Assembly (NCBI RefSeq): GCF_014641455.1
Contig: NZ_BMHT01000008.1
Span: forward strand, 62,001 to 126,000
DNA length: 64,000 nucleotides
Source: Hymenobacter cavernae
Lineage (GTDB): Bacteria; Bacteroidota; Bacteroidia; Cytophagales; Hymenobacteraceae
Direction of reading: 5' to 3'
Part shown: positions 24,448 to 32,257 of the stretch, in pieces
Position numbering within the stretch: position 1 is the first letter of the stretch
Layout of the letters: each line of letters opens with the position of its first letter
Notes under the pieces: generated by a model
What the model saw: the letters and a program-made list of their open reading frames with translations, nothing else
The model's database searches: none
What the model was told of the DNA's origin: nothing
Position numbers and translations under genes: made by a program

Positions 24448-25074
24448 ATGTCTACTTCTGCCGAAGCCGCCCTGCTCCACCTGCACCAAGTCGACCCAGT
24501 GCTGGCGACCGTGCTCGACGCAAGCCGGCCTATTCAGCCCAGCGCCCACGAGGATATTTACCTGGCCTTGCTGCGGGCCATTGTCAGCCAGCAGATTTCG
24601 ACCAAAGCGGCGGCCGCTATCTGGCGAAAGTTTGAGAGCTTGTTTGCGCCCGATGGCTACCCCGAGCCGCTAGCCGTGCTGGCGCTGTCGGATGAGGAAA
24701 TGCGGGCCGTGGGGTTGTCGCGCCAGAAAGCGGGCTACCTGCGCGCCATCGCCGACTTTGCCCAGCGCGACCAGCTTGACTTCCAGCACATCAGCAGCCT
24801 CGACGAAGAAGGCCTGACGCGCCACCTCACCAGTATTCGTGGCGTTGGCCGCTGGACGGCCCAGATGATTCAGATGTTTGCCCTCGATCAGCCCGACGTT
24901 TTTCCCGAAGGCGACCTAGGTATTCAAAACGCTATGCGCCGCCTCTACGGCCTGGAAGAAACCGGCCGCGCCCTGCTCACCCGCATGACTCAGATTGCCG
25001 AAGCCTGGCGTCCCTACCGCACCCTAGCTTCGAAGTACTTGTGGCGGTCGTTGGATAATACGCCTGTAAAGTAA
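24448..25074 (+). CDS. alkA: DNA-3-methyladenine glycosylase II (HhH-GPD)
   Basis: Removes alkylated bases from DNA. The 208-residue protein has the AlkA catalytic domain without the N-terminal TBP-like domain: LLRAIVSQQISTKAAAAIW, then SIRGVGRWTAQMIQMFAL (helix-hairpin-helix G-V-G) and VFPEGDLGIQNAM with the catalytic aspartate at D156. Length fits the short bacterial form (MAG/Mag1 type). The stop codon overlaps the ATG of the next small gene by 1 nt, suggesting coupled translation. Confidence 0.92.
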   Translation: MSTSAEAALLHLHQVDPVLATVLDASRPIQPSAHEDIYLALLRAIVSQQISTKAAAAIWRKFESLFAPDGYPEPLAVLALSDEEMRAVGLSRQKAGYLRAIADFAQRDQLDFQHISSLDEEGLTRHLTSIRGVGRWTAQMIQMFALDQPDVFPEGDLGIQNAMRRLYGLEETGRALLTRMTQIAEAWRPYRTLASKYLWRSLDNTPVK

Positions 25075-25334
25075 TGAAAAGCGCCTTTAAGGATTGGGAA
25101 GAGTTGTTCTGTTTTATTGATATGCTTTGCAATAAGCTAGCTGCCGAAAACTTGTCTAGCACTGGATTGAGGAGTTGGCGAACAACTGCATGGGGAAGCA
25201 ACCTAGAAATGTGGGGCGAGCTAGGGCTTGCTGTCAGGCAAACAAAGCAACAGGCAAACTTATCCTCTGACGATATTAAGCATGATCTTGAGCAGTTGAT
25301 GACGGAAGTACATCGAACTTGGCCTGCTATGTAA
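25074..25334 (+). CDS. Small hypothetical protein coupled to alkA
   Basis: An 86-residue protein with no recognised family, with W-rich helices (KDWEELFCFIDMLCNKL; SWRTTAWGSNLEMWGELGLAV) and an acidic/helical C-terminus (DIKHDLEQLMTEVHRTW). Its ATG overlaps the alkA stop (TAATG), which supports real translation. Lower GC than alkA. It ends inside the left part of an inverted repeat. No catalytic or binding motif seen. Confidence 0.6.
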   Translation: MKSAFKDWEELFCFIDMLCNKLAAENLSSTGLRSWRTTAWGSNLEMWGELGLAVRQTKQQANLSSDDIKHDLEQLMTEVHRTWPAM

Positions 25335-25440
25335 GTAGCCCCAGCGGGGCGGCATGTTGGTAGATAATTGACCTCAAGGAACCTTAAGTCCCAGTGGGGC
25401 GACACTGACCTAGGTTCGTGTCGCCCCACTGAGGCTACTT
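25333..25440. repeat. Composite inverted repeat of GTCGCCCCACTG units
   Basis: The inner pair CAGTGGGGCGACAC (25392-25405) and GTGTCGCCCCACTG (25418-25431) is perfect, with ACCTAGGT in its 12-nt loop. The outer ends AAGTAGCC (25333) and GGCTACTT (25433) also pair, and a further CCCCAGCGGGGC lies at 25340. A related scrap (CCCAGTGGGGCATC) follows the SDR gene at 53058. A dispersed intergenic hairpin; may act as terminator between the convergent small gene and DUF58 gene. Confidence 0.7.
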
Positions 25441-25460
25441 TGCAACCTAAATTGCCAAGC

Positions 25461-26375
25461 TTACCGCACTTTCCCCCGCTTCACCAGATACGCATACAGC
25501 ACCTTATCAAACGGCTCGCGGGTATCAACCGGCACGAAGTCAATCTTATACTGCCCGCAGCGCAAAGCTAGCTCCTGCTCATATTGGCGCATGGCGGCGC
25601 GGTATTGGTCGCGCACTTGCGAGGGCTGGAGCTTGATTTCCTCGCCAGTTTCTACATCCTCGAATAAATACGGCCGGTCGGCGAAGTCGAAATCCGCTTC
25701 GGTGGCGCGGTCCATGATGTGGAAGAGCAGCACTTCATGCTGCTGATGGCGCAGGTGCTGCAAGGCCGCTAGCGCCGCCGTTTGCTCTTCCGGCGCCCTA
25801 CCTAGCATGTCGCTGAACAGCACCACCAACGAGCGTTTCGGAATCTGCTGGGCTATCTGGTGAATGACCTTGGCCACATCCGTAACGCGCCGGGTGGCGG
25901 GGCGCTCCAGCAGCTGTTGCAGCGTGAGCAGCAGCGTGTGGCGGTGCGTGCTGGTAGAGCGTACGGGCGTTTGCAGCTCAATCTGATCGGCAAACGTGAC
26001 CAGGCCCACCGCGTCGCGCTGCTTTTGCAGGAGCGTGGTGATGGCCGCCGCGCACAACACCGCGAAGTGCAGCTTATCGTGGCCGGGCGCCGGGTAATAC
26101 ATACTCGGCGACACATCGAGCAGCAGGTGGCAGCGCAGGTTGGTTTCCTCCTCGTAGCGCTTCACAAACAGCTTATCGGTGCGGGCCAGCACTTTCCAGT
26201 CGAGGTGGCGTGTGCTTTCGCCGGGGTTGTACAGGCGGTGCTCCGAAAATTCCACCGAAAAGCCGTGGTACGGCGACTGGTGCAAGCCCGTGATAAATCC
26301 TTCGACAAGCTGGCGCGCCAGGAACTCCAGGTTTTCAAACGAACGAACGGCAGCTAGGTCGAGCGGCTGAGACAT
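25461..26375 (-). CDS. DUF58 domain protein (second copy)
   Basis: A 304-residue cytosolic DUF58 protein. VEFSEHRLYNPGESTRHLDWKVLARTDKL (about residues 40-70) and LLLDVSPSMYYP (partial MIDAS) are typical, followed by VGLVTFADQIEL and RSLVVLFSDMLG. Family members form pairs with MoxR AAA ATPases, absent here. It differs clearly from the copy at 8718-9620 (different N-terminus and spacing), so they are old paralogues, not a recent duplication. Stand-alone gene. Confidence 0.88.
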   Translation of the reverse strand: MSQPLDLAAVRSFENLEFLARQLVEGFITGLHQSPYHGFSVEFSEHRLYNPGESTRHLDWKVLARTDKLFVKRYEEETNLRCHLLLDVSPSMYYPAPGHDKLHFAVLCAAAITTLLQKQRDAVGLVTFADQIELQTPVRSTSTHRHTLLLTLQQLLERPATRRVTDVAKVIHQIAQQIPKRSLVVLFSDMLGRAPEEQTAALAALQHLRHQQHEVLLFHIMDRATEADFDFADRPYLFEDVETGEEIKLQPSQVRDQYRAAMRQYEQELALRCGQYKIDFVPVDTREPFDKVLYAYLVKRGKVR

Positions 26376-26704
26376 AATAGAAACGAACTAAGTGATACGG
26401 CTTGCTGCGGTGTCAGCCCTCGAAGCTAGGCAACAGTGCTGATGATTGCTAGGGCAATCTACTCCTTCTCTTCTTCCGCTCCCACCATTTCACGCGGCAA
26501 TTTACTGGAAGTCAGCCAGCCGCGGCGCGATTTGCAAAGCCAGGTAGAGCGTACCCAACCTAGCCTTCCGCAGCTAGTGCTTAACAAAAACACCACGCAC
26601 TTGTTGCCAAAAACTAAACTGCTGAATTTTTATATCCCGATTCAGCGTTGTATTTTGCCTTGAAATTCGACCCTTTTAGAAAAAACCAATCGACTGTAGG
26701 ACCC
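26376..26704. other. Intergenic region upstream of the DUF3276 gene
   Basis: About 330 nt between divergent genes. A TTGTATTTTGC string at 26648 and TTTTTATATC at 26627 suggest promoter sequence for the DUF3276 gene. No hairpin or believable open frame was seen. Confidence 0.4.
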
Positions 26705-27046
26705 GTGGAAGACCGTCAAGATCAGGAAGAAATCTACTCTCAACGCATTAAAGCCGGGAAGCGCACGTACTTCTTCGACGTGAAAGCGACGCGCGGCCAG
26801 GATTATTATCTTACCATCACGGAAAGCAAGCGCAAGCTGCGCGACGACGACACCTTCTCGTACGAGAAGCACAAGATTTTCCTCTACAAAGAGGACTTCG
26901 CCAAATTCGTGGATGCCTTGCAGGATGCCGTTGATTATGTGCGCGAAGAGCTGCTTTCTCCCGAGGAAGTAGCCGAGCTCGACCGCCCGCGCCAGTACAA
27001 CGACGATCAGCCCTACAACGGCGGCAGCCGCGACGATAACTACTAG
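26705..27046 (+). CDS. DUF3276 (PUR-alpha-like) nucleic-acid-binding protein
   Basis: A 113-residue protein of the DUF3276 family, a bacterial PUR-domain relative. Core: IKAGKRTYFFDVKATRGQDYYLTITESKR, then KHKIFLYKEDFAKFVDALQDAVDYV, the repeat-derived beta-beta-beta-alpha pattern; the acidic tail (RDDNY) is disordered. PUR domains bind single-stranded DNA or RNA. A GTG at 26705 gives the usual acidic start (EDRQDQEEIYSQRI); a TTG further upstream yields unlikely sequence. Followed by a strong terminator. Confidence 0.88.
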   Translation: MEDRQDQEEIYSQRIKAGKRTYFFDVKATRGQDYYLTITESKRKLRDDDTFSYEKHKIFLYKEDFAKFVDALQDAVDYVREELLSPEEVAELDRPRQYNDDQPYNGGSRDDNY

Positions 27047-27088
27047 TCTTCTGCCTATCGAAGCAAATCCTTACTCGCTTTTCATATG

Positions 27089-27126
27089 TAGCGCGCACTT
27101 ACCTAGGTAGGTGCGCGCTATTTTTT
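27089..27126 (+). terminator. Terminator after the DUF3276 gene
   Basis: TAGCGCGCACTTACCT pairs with AGGTAGGTGCGCGCTA (one G-U pair), followed by TTTTTT. The tip of the hairpin is ACCTAGGT. Confidence 0.9.
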
Positions 27127-27310
27127 GTCAGTAAGCTCAAAGCAGGCGCCGCAAAATAGCTAGCCGGCTTAGTTCGTTAGCGCCGGGCAACGTGCCGCGA
27201 AAGCCAGCTATTTATTATCCTGCGCTTTCCCCGAAAAACAGCCGTACCTTTGCACCCGAATTGGCGCCAGTAGCCCAACTCACCATTTCACCAACTCATC
27301 ATTTCACTTT

Positions 27311-28411
27311 ATGGGTCTCCGCTGCGGAATTGTGGGCTTGCCGAACGTGGGCAAATCCACCTTGTTCAACGCCCTTTCGAATGCCAAGGCCGAATCGGCC
27401 AACTATCCTTTCTGCACCATTGAGCCCAACGTGGGCGTCATCACCGTCCCTGACGAGCGGCTTCAGATTCTGGAAGAAATCGTGAAGCCCGAGCGCGTGG
27501 TGCCCACCATCGTCGAGTTCGTCGACATTGCCGGCCTCGTGAAAGGCGCCAGCAAAGGTGAAGGCCTAGGTAATAAGTTTCTGGCCAACATCCGCGAGGT
27601 CGATGCCATCATCCACGTCGTGCGCTGCTTCGACGACCCTAACATCGTGCACGTAGCCGGCGGCGTCGATCCGGTGTTCGACAAAGATGTGATTGACACC
27701 GAGTTGCAGCTCAAAGACCTGGAAAGCATCGATAAGAAGCTGGCTAAGTCGGAGCGCTCGGCCAAGAGCGGCGATGCCAAAGCCAAGAAGGAAGTTACGT
27801 CGCTGCAACGCTTCAAAGATCACCTCGAAGCCGGCAACAACGCCCGCTCGCTGGCCGCCAACGAAGACGACCTGGAGGCGGTGGAAGATCTGCAACTACT
27901 TACCATCAAGCCCGTTATCTACGTAGCCAACGTAGACGAAGCTAGCATTCAGAGCGACGGTAATAAGTTCGTGGACGCCCTGCGCGAGCATGTAAAAAGC
28001 GAAAACGCTCAGATTGTGGTGGTATCTGCCGCCATCGAGTCGCAGATTGCCGAGATGGACGACCCCGAGGAAAAGGCATTGTTCCTGGAAGAATACGGCT
28101 TGAAGGAATCAGGCCTGAACCGCCTCATCCGCGCTTCCTACGAATTGCTCAACCTCATCACCTACTTCACCGCCGGCGTGAAGGAAGTCCGCGCCTGGAC
28201 CGTGCACCGTGGCGACAAAGCGCCTGCCGCTGCCGGCGTCATCCACTCCGACTTTGAGAAAGGCTTTATCCGCGCCGAGGTAATTAAGCTAGCTGACTAC
28301 CAGGAATACAAGTCAGAAGCGAAGATTAAAGAAGCCGGCAAGATGTCGGTAGAAGGTAAGGAATACGTGGTGCAGGATGGCGACATTATGCACTTCCGGT
28401 TTAATGTGTAA
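27311..28411 (+). CDS. ychF: Redox-regulated GTPase/ATPase YchF (OBG family)
   Basis: Universally conserved OLA1/YchF protein that binds ribosomes and hydrolyses ATP. The 366-residue protein has G1 GIVGLPNVGKSTLFN, the switch region ANYPFCTIEPNVGVI, G3 FVDIAGLVKGASKGEGLGN, a coiled-coil insert (about 120-180) and a C-terminal TGS domain (LLNLITYFTAGVKEVRAWTVHRG, VQDGDIMHFRFNV). TACCTTTG at 27245 could be its -7 box. The spacer just before the ATG is built of ACTCA/CATTTCAC repeats. A terminator follows. Confidence 0.95.
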   Translation: MGLRCGIVGLPNVGKSTLFNALSNAKAESANYPFCTIEPNVGVITVPDERLQILEEIVKPERVVPTIVEFVDIAGLVKGASKGEGLGNKFLANIREVDAIIHVVRCFDDPNIVHVAGGVDPVFDKDVIDTELQLKDLESIDKKLAKSERSAKSGDAKAKKEVTSLQRFKDHLEAGNNARSLAANEDDLEAVEDLQLLTIKPVIYVANVDEASIQSDGNKFVDALREHVKSENAQIVVVSAAIESQIAEMDDPEEKALFLEEYGLKESGLNRLIRASYELLNLITYFTAGVKEVRAWTVHRGDKAPAAAGVIHSDFEKGFIRAEVIKLADYQEYKSEAKIKEAGKMSVEGKEYVVQDGDIMHFRFNV

Positions 28412-28438
28412 TTGCTGATAATCCGTTGTAACTTATGC

Positions 28439-28468
28439 GCCCCGGCCGGTTGGTCGGGGCGTTTTTGT
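28439..28468 (+). terminator. Terminator after ychF
   Basis: CGCCCCG (28439-28445) and CGGGGCG (28455-28461) form a GC-rich stem followed by TTTTTG and TTTT. It lies 28 nt after the ychF stop. Confidence 0.85.
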
Positions 28469-28484
28469 TTTAGCTATATATAAT

Positions 28485-29027
28485 ATGAACAAGGATATTT
28501 ACCCAAAATGGTTGGGTAAGCACATATTAAATGATTCCTTCTCCTGGGATAAATCAACACGCACTACTTTCCCTGTTTTATTAGAGCAGATAACACTGCA
28601 TGATTCTCAATGGTATACTACCTTTTTTGAAATGGACAACTCACTAGTTATGGTTATTGAGTTGGATGCTGTCTGGAATAAAGAATTTTGCTATAACTCT
28701 GAAGAATGGCCTTTCTTGATCATAAGGTTCAACAATGTTTTATGCACTTTCAGCAACTTCAACCGGGATGATTATCCTGTAAAAACTATCAGCTCGGCTG
28801 AAACTAGCATCATAGATAATATCAAGTTCAATAGTTGGTACAATTCCGCTAAAGACCTAGGTATCTTATCTAAGCCTTTCTACGAAAGAGACAGTAAGAA
28901 TATTATTATACATCGCACTGAGATAGACACCATATACAGTGGCACAAGTACTTTTTTTCACGCAGTCCTGATCGAAACTTTATTTTACTCAAATATGGGC
29001 CAACTTCTACCTATTCAACTACCTTGA
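28485..29027 (+). CDS. AT-rich hypothetical protein
   Basis: A 180-residue soluble protein, much more AT-rich than ychF beside it. Motif-like parts: FPVLLEQITLHDSQWYTTFFEMDNSLVMVIELDAVWNKEF near the N-terminus, EEWPFLIIRF in the middle, HRTEIDTIYSGTSTFFH near the end. No signal, no membrane helix, no recognised domain. The repeated beta-strand pattern and composition fit accessory proteins such as immunity proteins of contact systems, but no partner toxin is in sight. Likely horizontally gained. Confidence 0.7.
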   Translation: MNKDIYPKWLGKHILNDSFSWDKSTRTTFPVLLEQITLHDSQWYTTFFEMDNSLVMVIELDAVWNKEFCYNSEEWPFLIIRFNNVLCTFSNFNRDDYPVKTISSAETSIIDNIKFNSWYNSAKDLGILSKPFYERDSKNIIIHRTEIDTIYSGTSTFFHAVLIETLFYSNMGQLLPIQLP

Positions 29028-29140
29028 TACCATAGCGTCTCACAAAGCTCAAGAGCTTCAATTTCATAATTAAACAACCTAGCTTTTTCCAGCAGAATTT
29101 CAGTTCAAATTATCTAATGTACAGCTAGCTAACCAATAAT

Positions 29141-29178
29141 AAAAAGAAGAGCCGGAAATAAATCCGGCTCTTCTTTTT
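29141..29178. terminator. Bidirectional terminator
   Basis: AAAAAGAAGAGCCGGA (29141-29156) and TCCGGCTCTTCTTTTT (29163-29178) form a perfect 16-bp stem with a 6-nt loop, A/T-flanked on both sides. It separates the AT-rich hypothetical gene from the convergent DUF5103 gene. Confidence 0.92.
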
Positions 29179-29186
29179 ATTCGCCA

Positions 29187-30524
29187 TTACTGACGGCTAT
29201 TTACATCAATAGCCTTATACCCGATCAGCAAGTCGGCGCGGGTGCCGGGCGGACGGTAGTACACCAGCAGATCGTACTGGTTTTCGGTTTCCTGGTGGCT
29301 GCCTTCGAAGTACACATCATCGGGGGCGGCGCCTTGCTTGCCTACCACGTAGTAGTAGTTGTAGTAGCCTTGTTTGAGCAGCGCCTTGCAGGTGTATTGC
29401 TGCGTGGCGGCATCGTAGGTGAGGCGAAACTCATCTTTCAACTGCCAGTCGGTGAGGGCACCGAAGACGTAGACCGGGCCGGGCGCGGCCTGTTCAGCGT
29501 GGAGTTGGAAGGTGACGTTGGCGTAGTCGCCGTTGGTTTCGCCGTTGCCGTACTCGCGGTTGTCGAACACCCGCTGACCGTTGATGTCCTGGTATTGAGT
29601 GTAACTCTGGCCGTTGCGCGAGCCTTCGGGCGTCAGAATTACTTCGCGCGGCGTGGCGGCCTGATCTAGGTGCGCCATTCCTACCCCTAGCTGCCGCAAC
29701 GAACGTGTGTCGAAAAAGCGAAACTCGCTGCTGGCCGGAAAGGCATTCTCGAAGTTGAAGTATTGGTAATCTAAGCGCCGTTCAGCGTCGCGCACGAAGG
29801 TGGGCCGTAGACCAATTTTGGCGTTATCCCAGCGAAAGTTCTGGCGCAAAATCACCTTCACTTCCTGCGAAGGATTTACCAGTTCCATACCGTTGTAGCG
29901 GATGCCGAAGTCTACCTGCTGCAAGGTGTAGCGCTCCGCCCCGGCCACCGGAATGCCCTGAGCTAGGTTCACTTCCACATTGTTCTGATACACCAGCAGG
30001 CGTCGGCTCAGCACCGGCGTGCCCCCTTGCCCCTGCACCACGAGCAAGTAATTGCCGCTCAATCTCACGCGCGGCACCTGCAATGTGTAGTGAAAATAAG
30101 GCACTTTGGTGTTGATAGACGTCTTATAATTGGTCAGCAGAAACTCGTTTATCTCGCTGAGAAACTGCATGTCCGTCAGCACCGACGGCTTCCAATCGAC
30201 GTCGCAGTGAATGAGCTTGGCGGTCAGGCGCTGCGAACCGACGTTCACCAAGTCGAACTCCAACCGAATGGGCTGCTCCTGGGCTAGCGGCACAATGGGG
30301 GGCTGAAAAATCTCGGTGTTCACGCCCGTGTACACGTAGCACTGCACCGAGCGCACATTCGGGTCGTAAGTATAATCTTGATAGCGCAGGGCGCGGTCGG
30401 CGTAATATTCCGGGGGCTTCTGCTGGCCGGGCTGGCGGGCAGCGTTCGGGTCGGTGATAGGCGTGCCGAGCGGTACGCAGGCAGTGGCCAGCAAGAATAA
30501 AGCTAGGTAGCGAAAGTGCAGCAT
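29187..30524 (-). CDS. DUF5103 lipoprotein
   Basis: A 445-residue protein with a lipoprotein signal (RYLALFLLATAC), then the DUF5103 pattern: NVRSVQCYVYTGVNTEIFQPPIVPLAQ, LTAKLIHCDVDWKPSVLTDMQFLSEINEF, an Ig-like middle and a C-terminal carbohydrate-binding-like fold (QLKDEFRLTYDAATQQYTCKALLKQGYYNYYYV). Common in Bacteroidota, where it is often linked with gliding or surface-protein genes; function unproven. The ATG at 30524 was chosen because the frame upstream runs into the REP unit. Confidence 0.85.
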   Translation of the reverse strand: MLHFRYLALFLLATACVPLGTPITDPNAARQPGQQKPPEYYADRALRYQDYTYDPNVRSVQCYVYTGVNTEIFQPPIVPLAQEQPIRLEFDLVNVGSQRLTAKLIHCDVDWKPSVLTDMQFLSEINEFLLTNYKTSINTKVPYFHYTLQVPRVRLSGNYLLVVQGQGGTPVLSRRLLVYQNNVEVNLAQGIPVAGAERYTLQQVDFGIRYNGMELVNPSQEVKVILRQNFRWDNAKIGLRPTFVRDAERRLDYQYFNFENAFPASSEFRFFDTRSLRQLGVGMAHLDQAATPREVILTPEGSRNGQSYTQYQDINGQRVFDNREYGNGETNGDYANVTFQLHAEQAAPGPVYVFGALTDWQLKDEFRLTYDAATQQYTCKALLKQGYYNYYYVVGKQGAAPDDVYFEGSHQETENQYDLLVYYRPPGTRADLLIGYKAIDVNSRQ

Positions 30525-30532
30525 AAGCGAAT

Positions 30533-30658
30533 GTAGCGCGAAGCTCCAGCTTCGCGCATCGTTGAACGACAGCACAGAACGGCATTATTGTAGATGTCAG
30601 CAACGACATCGTTCAACGATGCGCGAAGCTGGAGCTTCGCGCTACGGCTGTTCTGTGC
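30533..30658. repeat. Inverted pair of REP units upstream of the RAYT gene
   Basis: Two copies, 30534-30570 and 30611-30647, in opposite orientation and nearly identical over about 37 nt. Each unit is itself a hairpin (GCGCGAAGCT-CC-AGCTTCGCGC) followed by the tail ATCGTTGAACGA. Between them lie about 40 nt, and GCACAGAAC flanks are also inverted. This is the layout of BIME-like REP pairs acted on by REP-associated tyrosine transposases, one of which lies directly downstream. Confidence 0.85.
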
Positions 30659-30674
30659 AGCTCTCTTAATCTCT

Positions 30675-31278
30675 ATGCTAGATACGGATTTAACCTATTA
30701 TCGGCGCAATTTGCCGCACCGTTTGCCACCAGGCGAAAAACTTATTTATCACCTTCCGGCTAACCGGCTCATTGCCCCACGCCGTGCTGGACACCCTACG
30801 AACCGAGTGGGAACAGTTAGATAAACAGCACACCATGGAAGACTTGTATGCCCGGCAGAGACGCTATTTCGGCCGGTTCGACAAGCTGCTCGATCAAGCC
30901 ACCGCCGGCCCGACTTGGTTGCGCAACCCCGCTATTGCCAACGTCGCAGCCGAGGCGTTGCATTATTATGATGACTACGGCTACTTCCTCGTTTGCTACT
31001 GCATCATGCCCAACCACGTGCATCTCGTCGTTACGCTCCCCGACGCGGCCCCGCCCCTGTTGCGCACCTTACAGTCCATCAAAAGCTACTCGGCCAGCAA
31101 GAGTAATGCGCTGCTGGGCAGAGCCGGGCAATTCTGGCAGCGCGAAAGCTACGACCACATTATTCGAGATGCCGGTGAAATGGAACGCATCATCAGCTAC
31201 GTGCTGGAAAACCCGGTAAAAGCTAGGTTAACCGACGATTGGCAACTCTGGCCCTACACCTACTGGCACGAACTGTAG
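30675..31278 (+). pseudogene. REP-associated tyrosine transposase (RAYT), frameshifted
   Basis: The N-terminal part from ATG 30675 (LDTDLTYYRRNLPHRLPPGE) and the C-terminal part from about 30742 (LFITFRLTGSLPHAVL, then YCIMPNHVHLVVTL with the HUH motif, and QRESYDHIIRD with the likely catalytic tyrosine) are in different frames. Joining them needs loss of one base in the A5 run at 30736-30740. Restored, the protein is about 200 residues and follows the Y1-transposase/RAYT family throughout. REP units flank it on both sides, as expected of a REP-RAYT unit. Unless a +1 ribosomal shift or sequencing error is involved, the gene is inactive. Confidence 0.8.
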
Positions 31279-31312
31279 CACGAAGCTCCCGCTTCGCGCC
31301 GCGTTGAACGAC
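31275..31312. repeat. REP unit downstream of the RAYT gene
   Basis: Begins GTAGCACGAAGCTCCCGC and ends CGTTGAACGAC; it matches the upstream REP units with about four differences. The copy starts at the RAYT stop codon, so the transposase gene is bracketed by its probable target hairpins. Confidence 0.75.
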
Positions 31313-31369
31313 TCGCGTCGGCTATCATCAGGTAACCGCTATTATTCAACAGTCCACAAAATAGAAATA

Positions 31370-31498
31370 GTACGATCAGAAGCCAGCATTAAAATGACCG
31401 AGATTTATACCCATGTTGCTCAGCGCCCTGCTTCGCTGCTTGACAACCTGATCTTTACCAGCCAACCTGTTGTCGATTCAAGCTACGGTTGGCAGTAA
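31370..31498 (+). pseudogene. Tyrosine recombinase C-terminal remnant
   Basis: A reading frame ending at 31498 contains ASIKMTEIYTHVAQRP followed by LLDNLIF. The stretch SIKxTEIYTHV is the signature of the last helices of XerD/integron-type tyrosine recombinases, including the catalytic tyrosine of IYTHV. Nothing of the upstream catalytic Arg/His motifs is present, so only the C-terminal tip of an integrase survives. It suggests a mobile element once ended here, next to the REP-RAYT unit and AT-rich genes. Confidence 0.6.
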
Positions 31499-31617
31499 TG
31501 ACACATTGCCTTACGAAGGACGGATTGTCGCTACTCCGCGTAAGATTTGAGTAGCAGCAATACAGATTTTATATATAATCCTAAGAAAAACCACAAGCCT
31601 TTCGAGATAACTAACTA

Positions 31618-32058
31618 ATGAGAAAATTCCTGACATCTATTGCAAGAGGCTATTTACTAATACTACTTACGGTCACTTCTTGCAGTTATTTAGAAAATGA
31701 CGGGACTGAAATTGAAGTACAAATCTTTAAAAATATCCTATTGCAAAAACAAATTGATTCTAATGAAATGCTATTAGTATTTAAAAAAACTAAAGAAATT
31801 TATTTCGTGCTAGCAGAAAATTGCGATTCGGTTTTTCACGACTCAAATAGCCAGATTATCTGGACTAAAAGCATTATAAACGATCATAATAATTCATATT
31901 ATCAGATAAAAGTCTTGGACACTTTAGAAACAAATGTAGCTCTAGCTATTCAAAAGAAGGAAATTTCAAAACAAGACTTTGTCACTAAGACAAGCCATAA
32001 AGTTGCGAAGTGGGATCGTAGCAATAAGTTAGCATCCAAGAAAAGGATCCACATATAG
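31618..32058 (+). CDS. AT-rich hypothetical lipoprotein
   Basis: A 146-residue, Lys/Ile/Asn-rich protein with a lipoprotein signal (RGYLLILLTVTSCS). The rest has alternating strands (EIEVQIFKNILLQKQIDSNEM; YYQIKVLDTLETNVALAIQ) and a basic C-terminus. No family recognised. Its very low GC against the surrounding genome indicates recent transfer. It shares the 31.3-32.2 kb segment with the integrase remnant. Confidence 0.7.
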   Translation: MRKFLTSIARGYLLILLTVTSCSYLENDGTEIEVQIFKNILLQKQIDSNEMLLVFKKTKEIYFVLAENCDSVFHDSNSQIIWTKSIINDHNNSYYQIKVLDTLETNVALAIQKKEISKQDFVTKTSHKVAKWDRSNKLASKKRIHI

Positions 32059-32184
32059 CATTAGCTAAAACTCATTTCTACTGAAATGCAGGTATCATGT
32101 TTTACACTTTTTAATCACTTCAATATTAGAAATAGCAGGATTGGTTTTATATCCCGCATTACTCACAGCTTTAACCGTTATAAC

Positions 32185-32234
32185 AAAACCCTCGCCAAAC
32201 AAAAACAGCAATGTTTTCGTCCGGCGAGGGTTTT
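32185..32234. terminator. Terminator between the lipoprotein and ABC-F genes
   Basis: AAAACCCTCGCC (32185-32196) pairs perfectly with GGCGAGGGTTTT (32223-32234) over a 26-nt loop that has its own weak AAAC/GTTT pairing. A/T-rich on both outer sides, so it can work for both convergent genes. Confidence 0.85.
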
Positions 32235-32257
32235 ATTTAAACCACAAAACCTAGCTT

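Noticed and set aside
26436..26663. Plus-strand open frame of 75 codons upstream of the DUF3276 gene
   Set aside because: No domain or start context; overlaps the likely promoter region of DUF3276.
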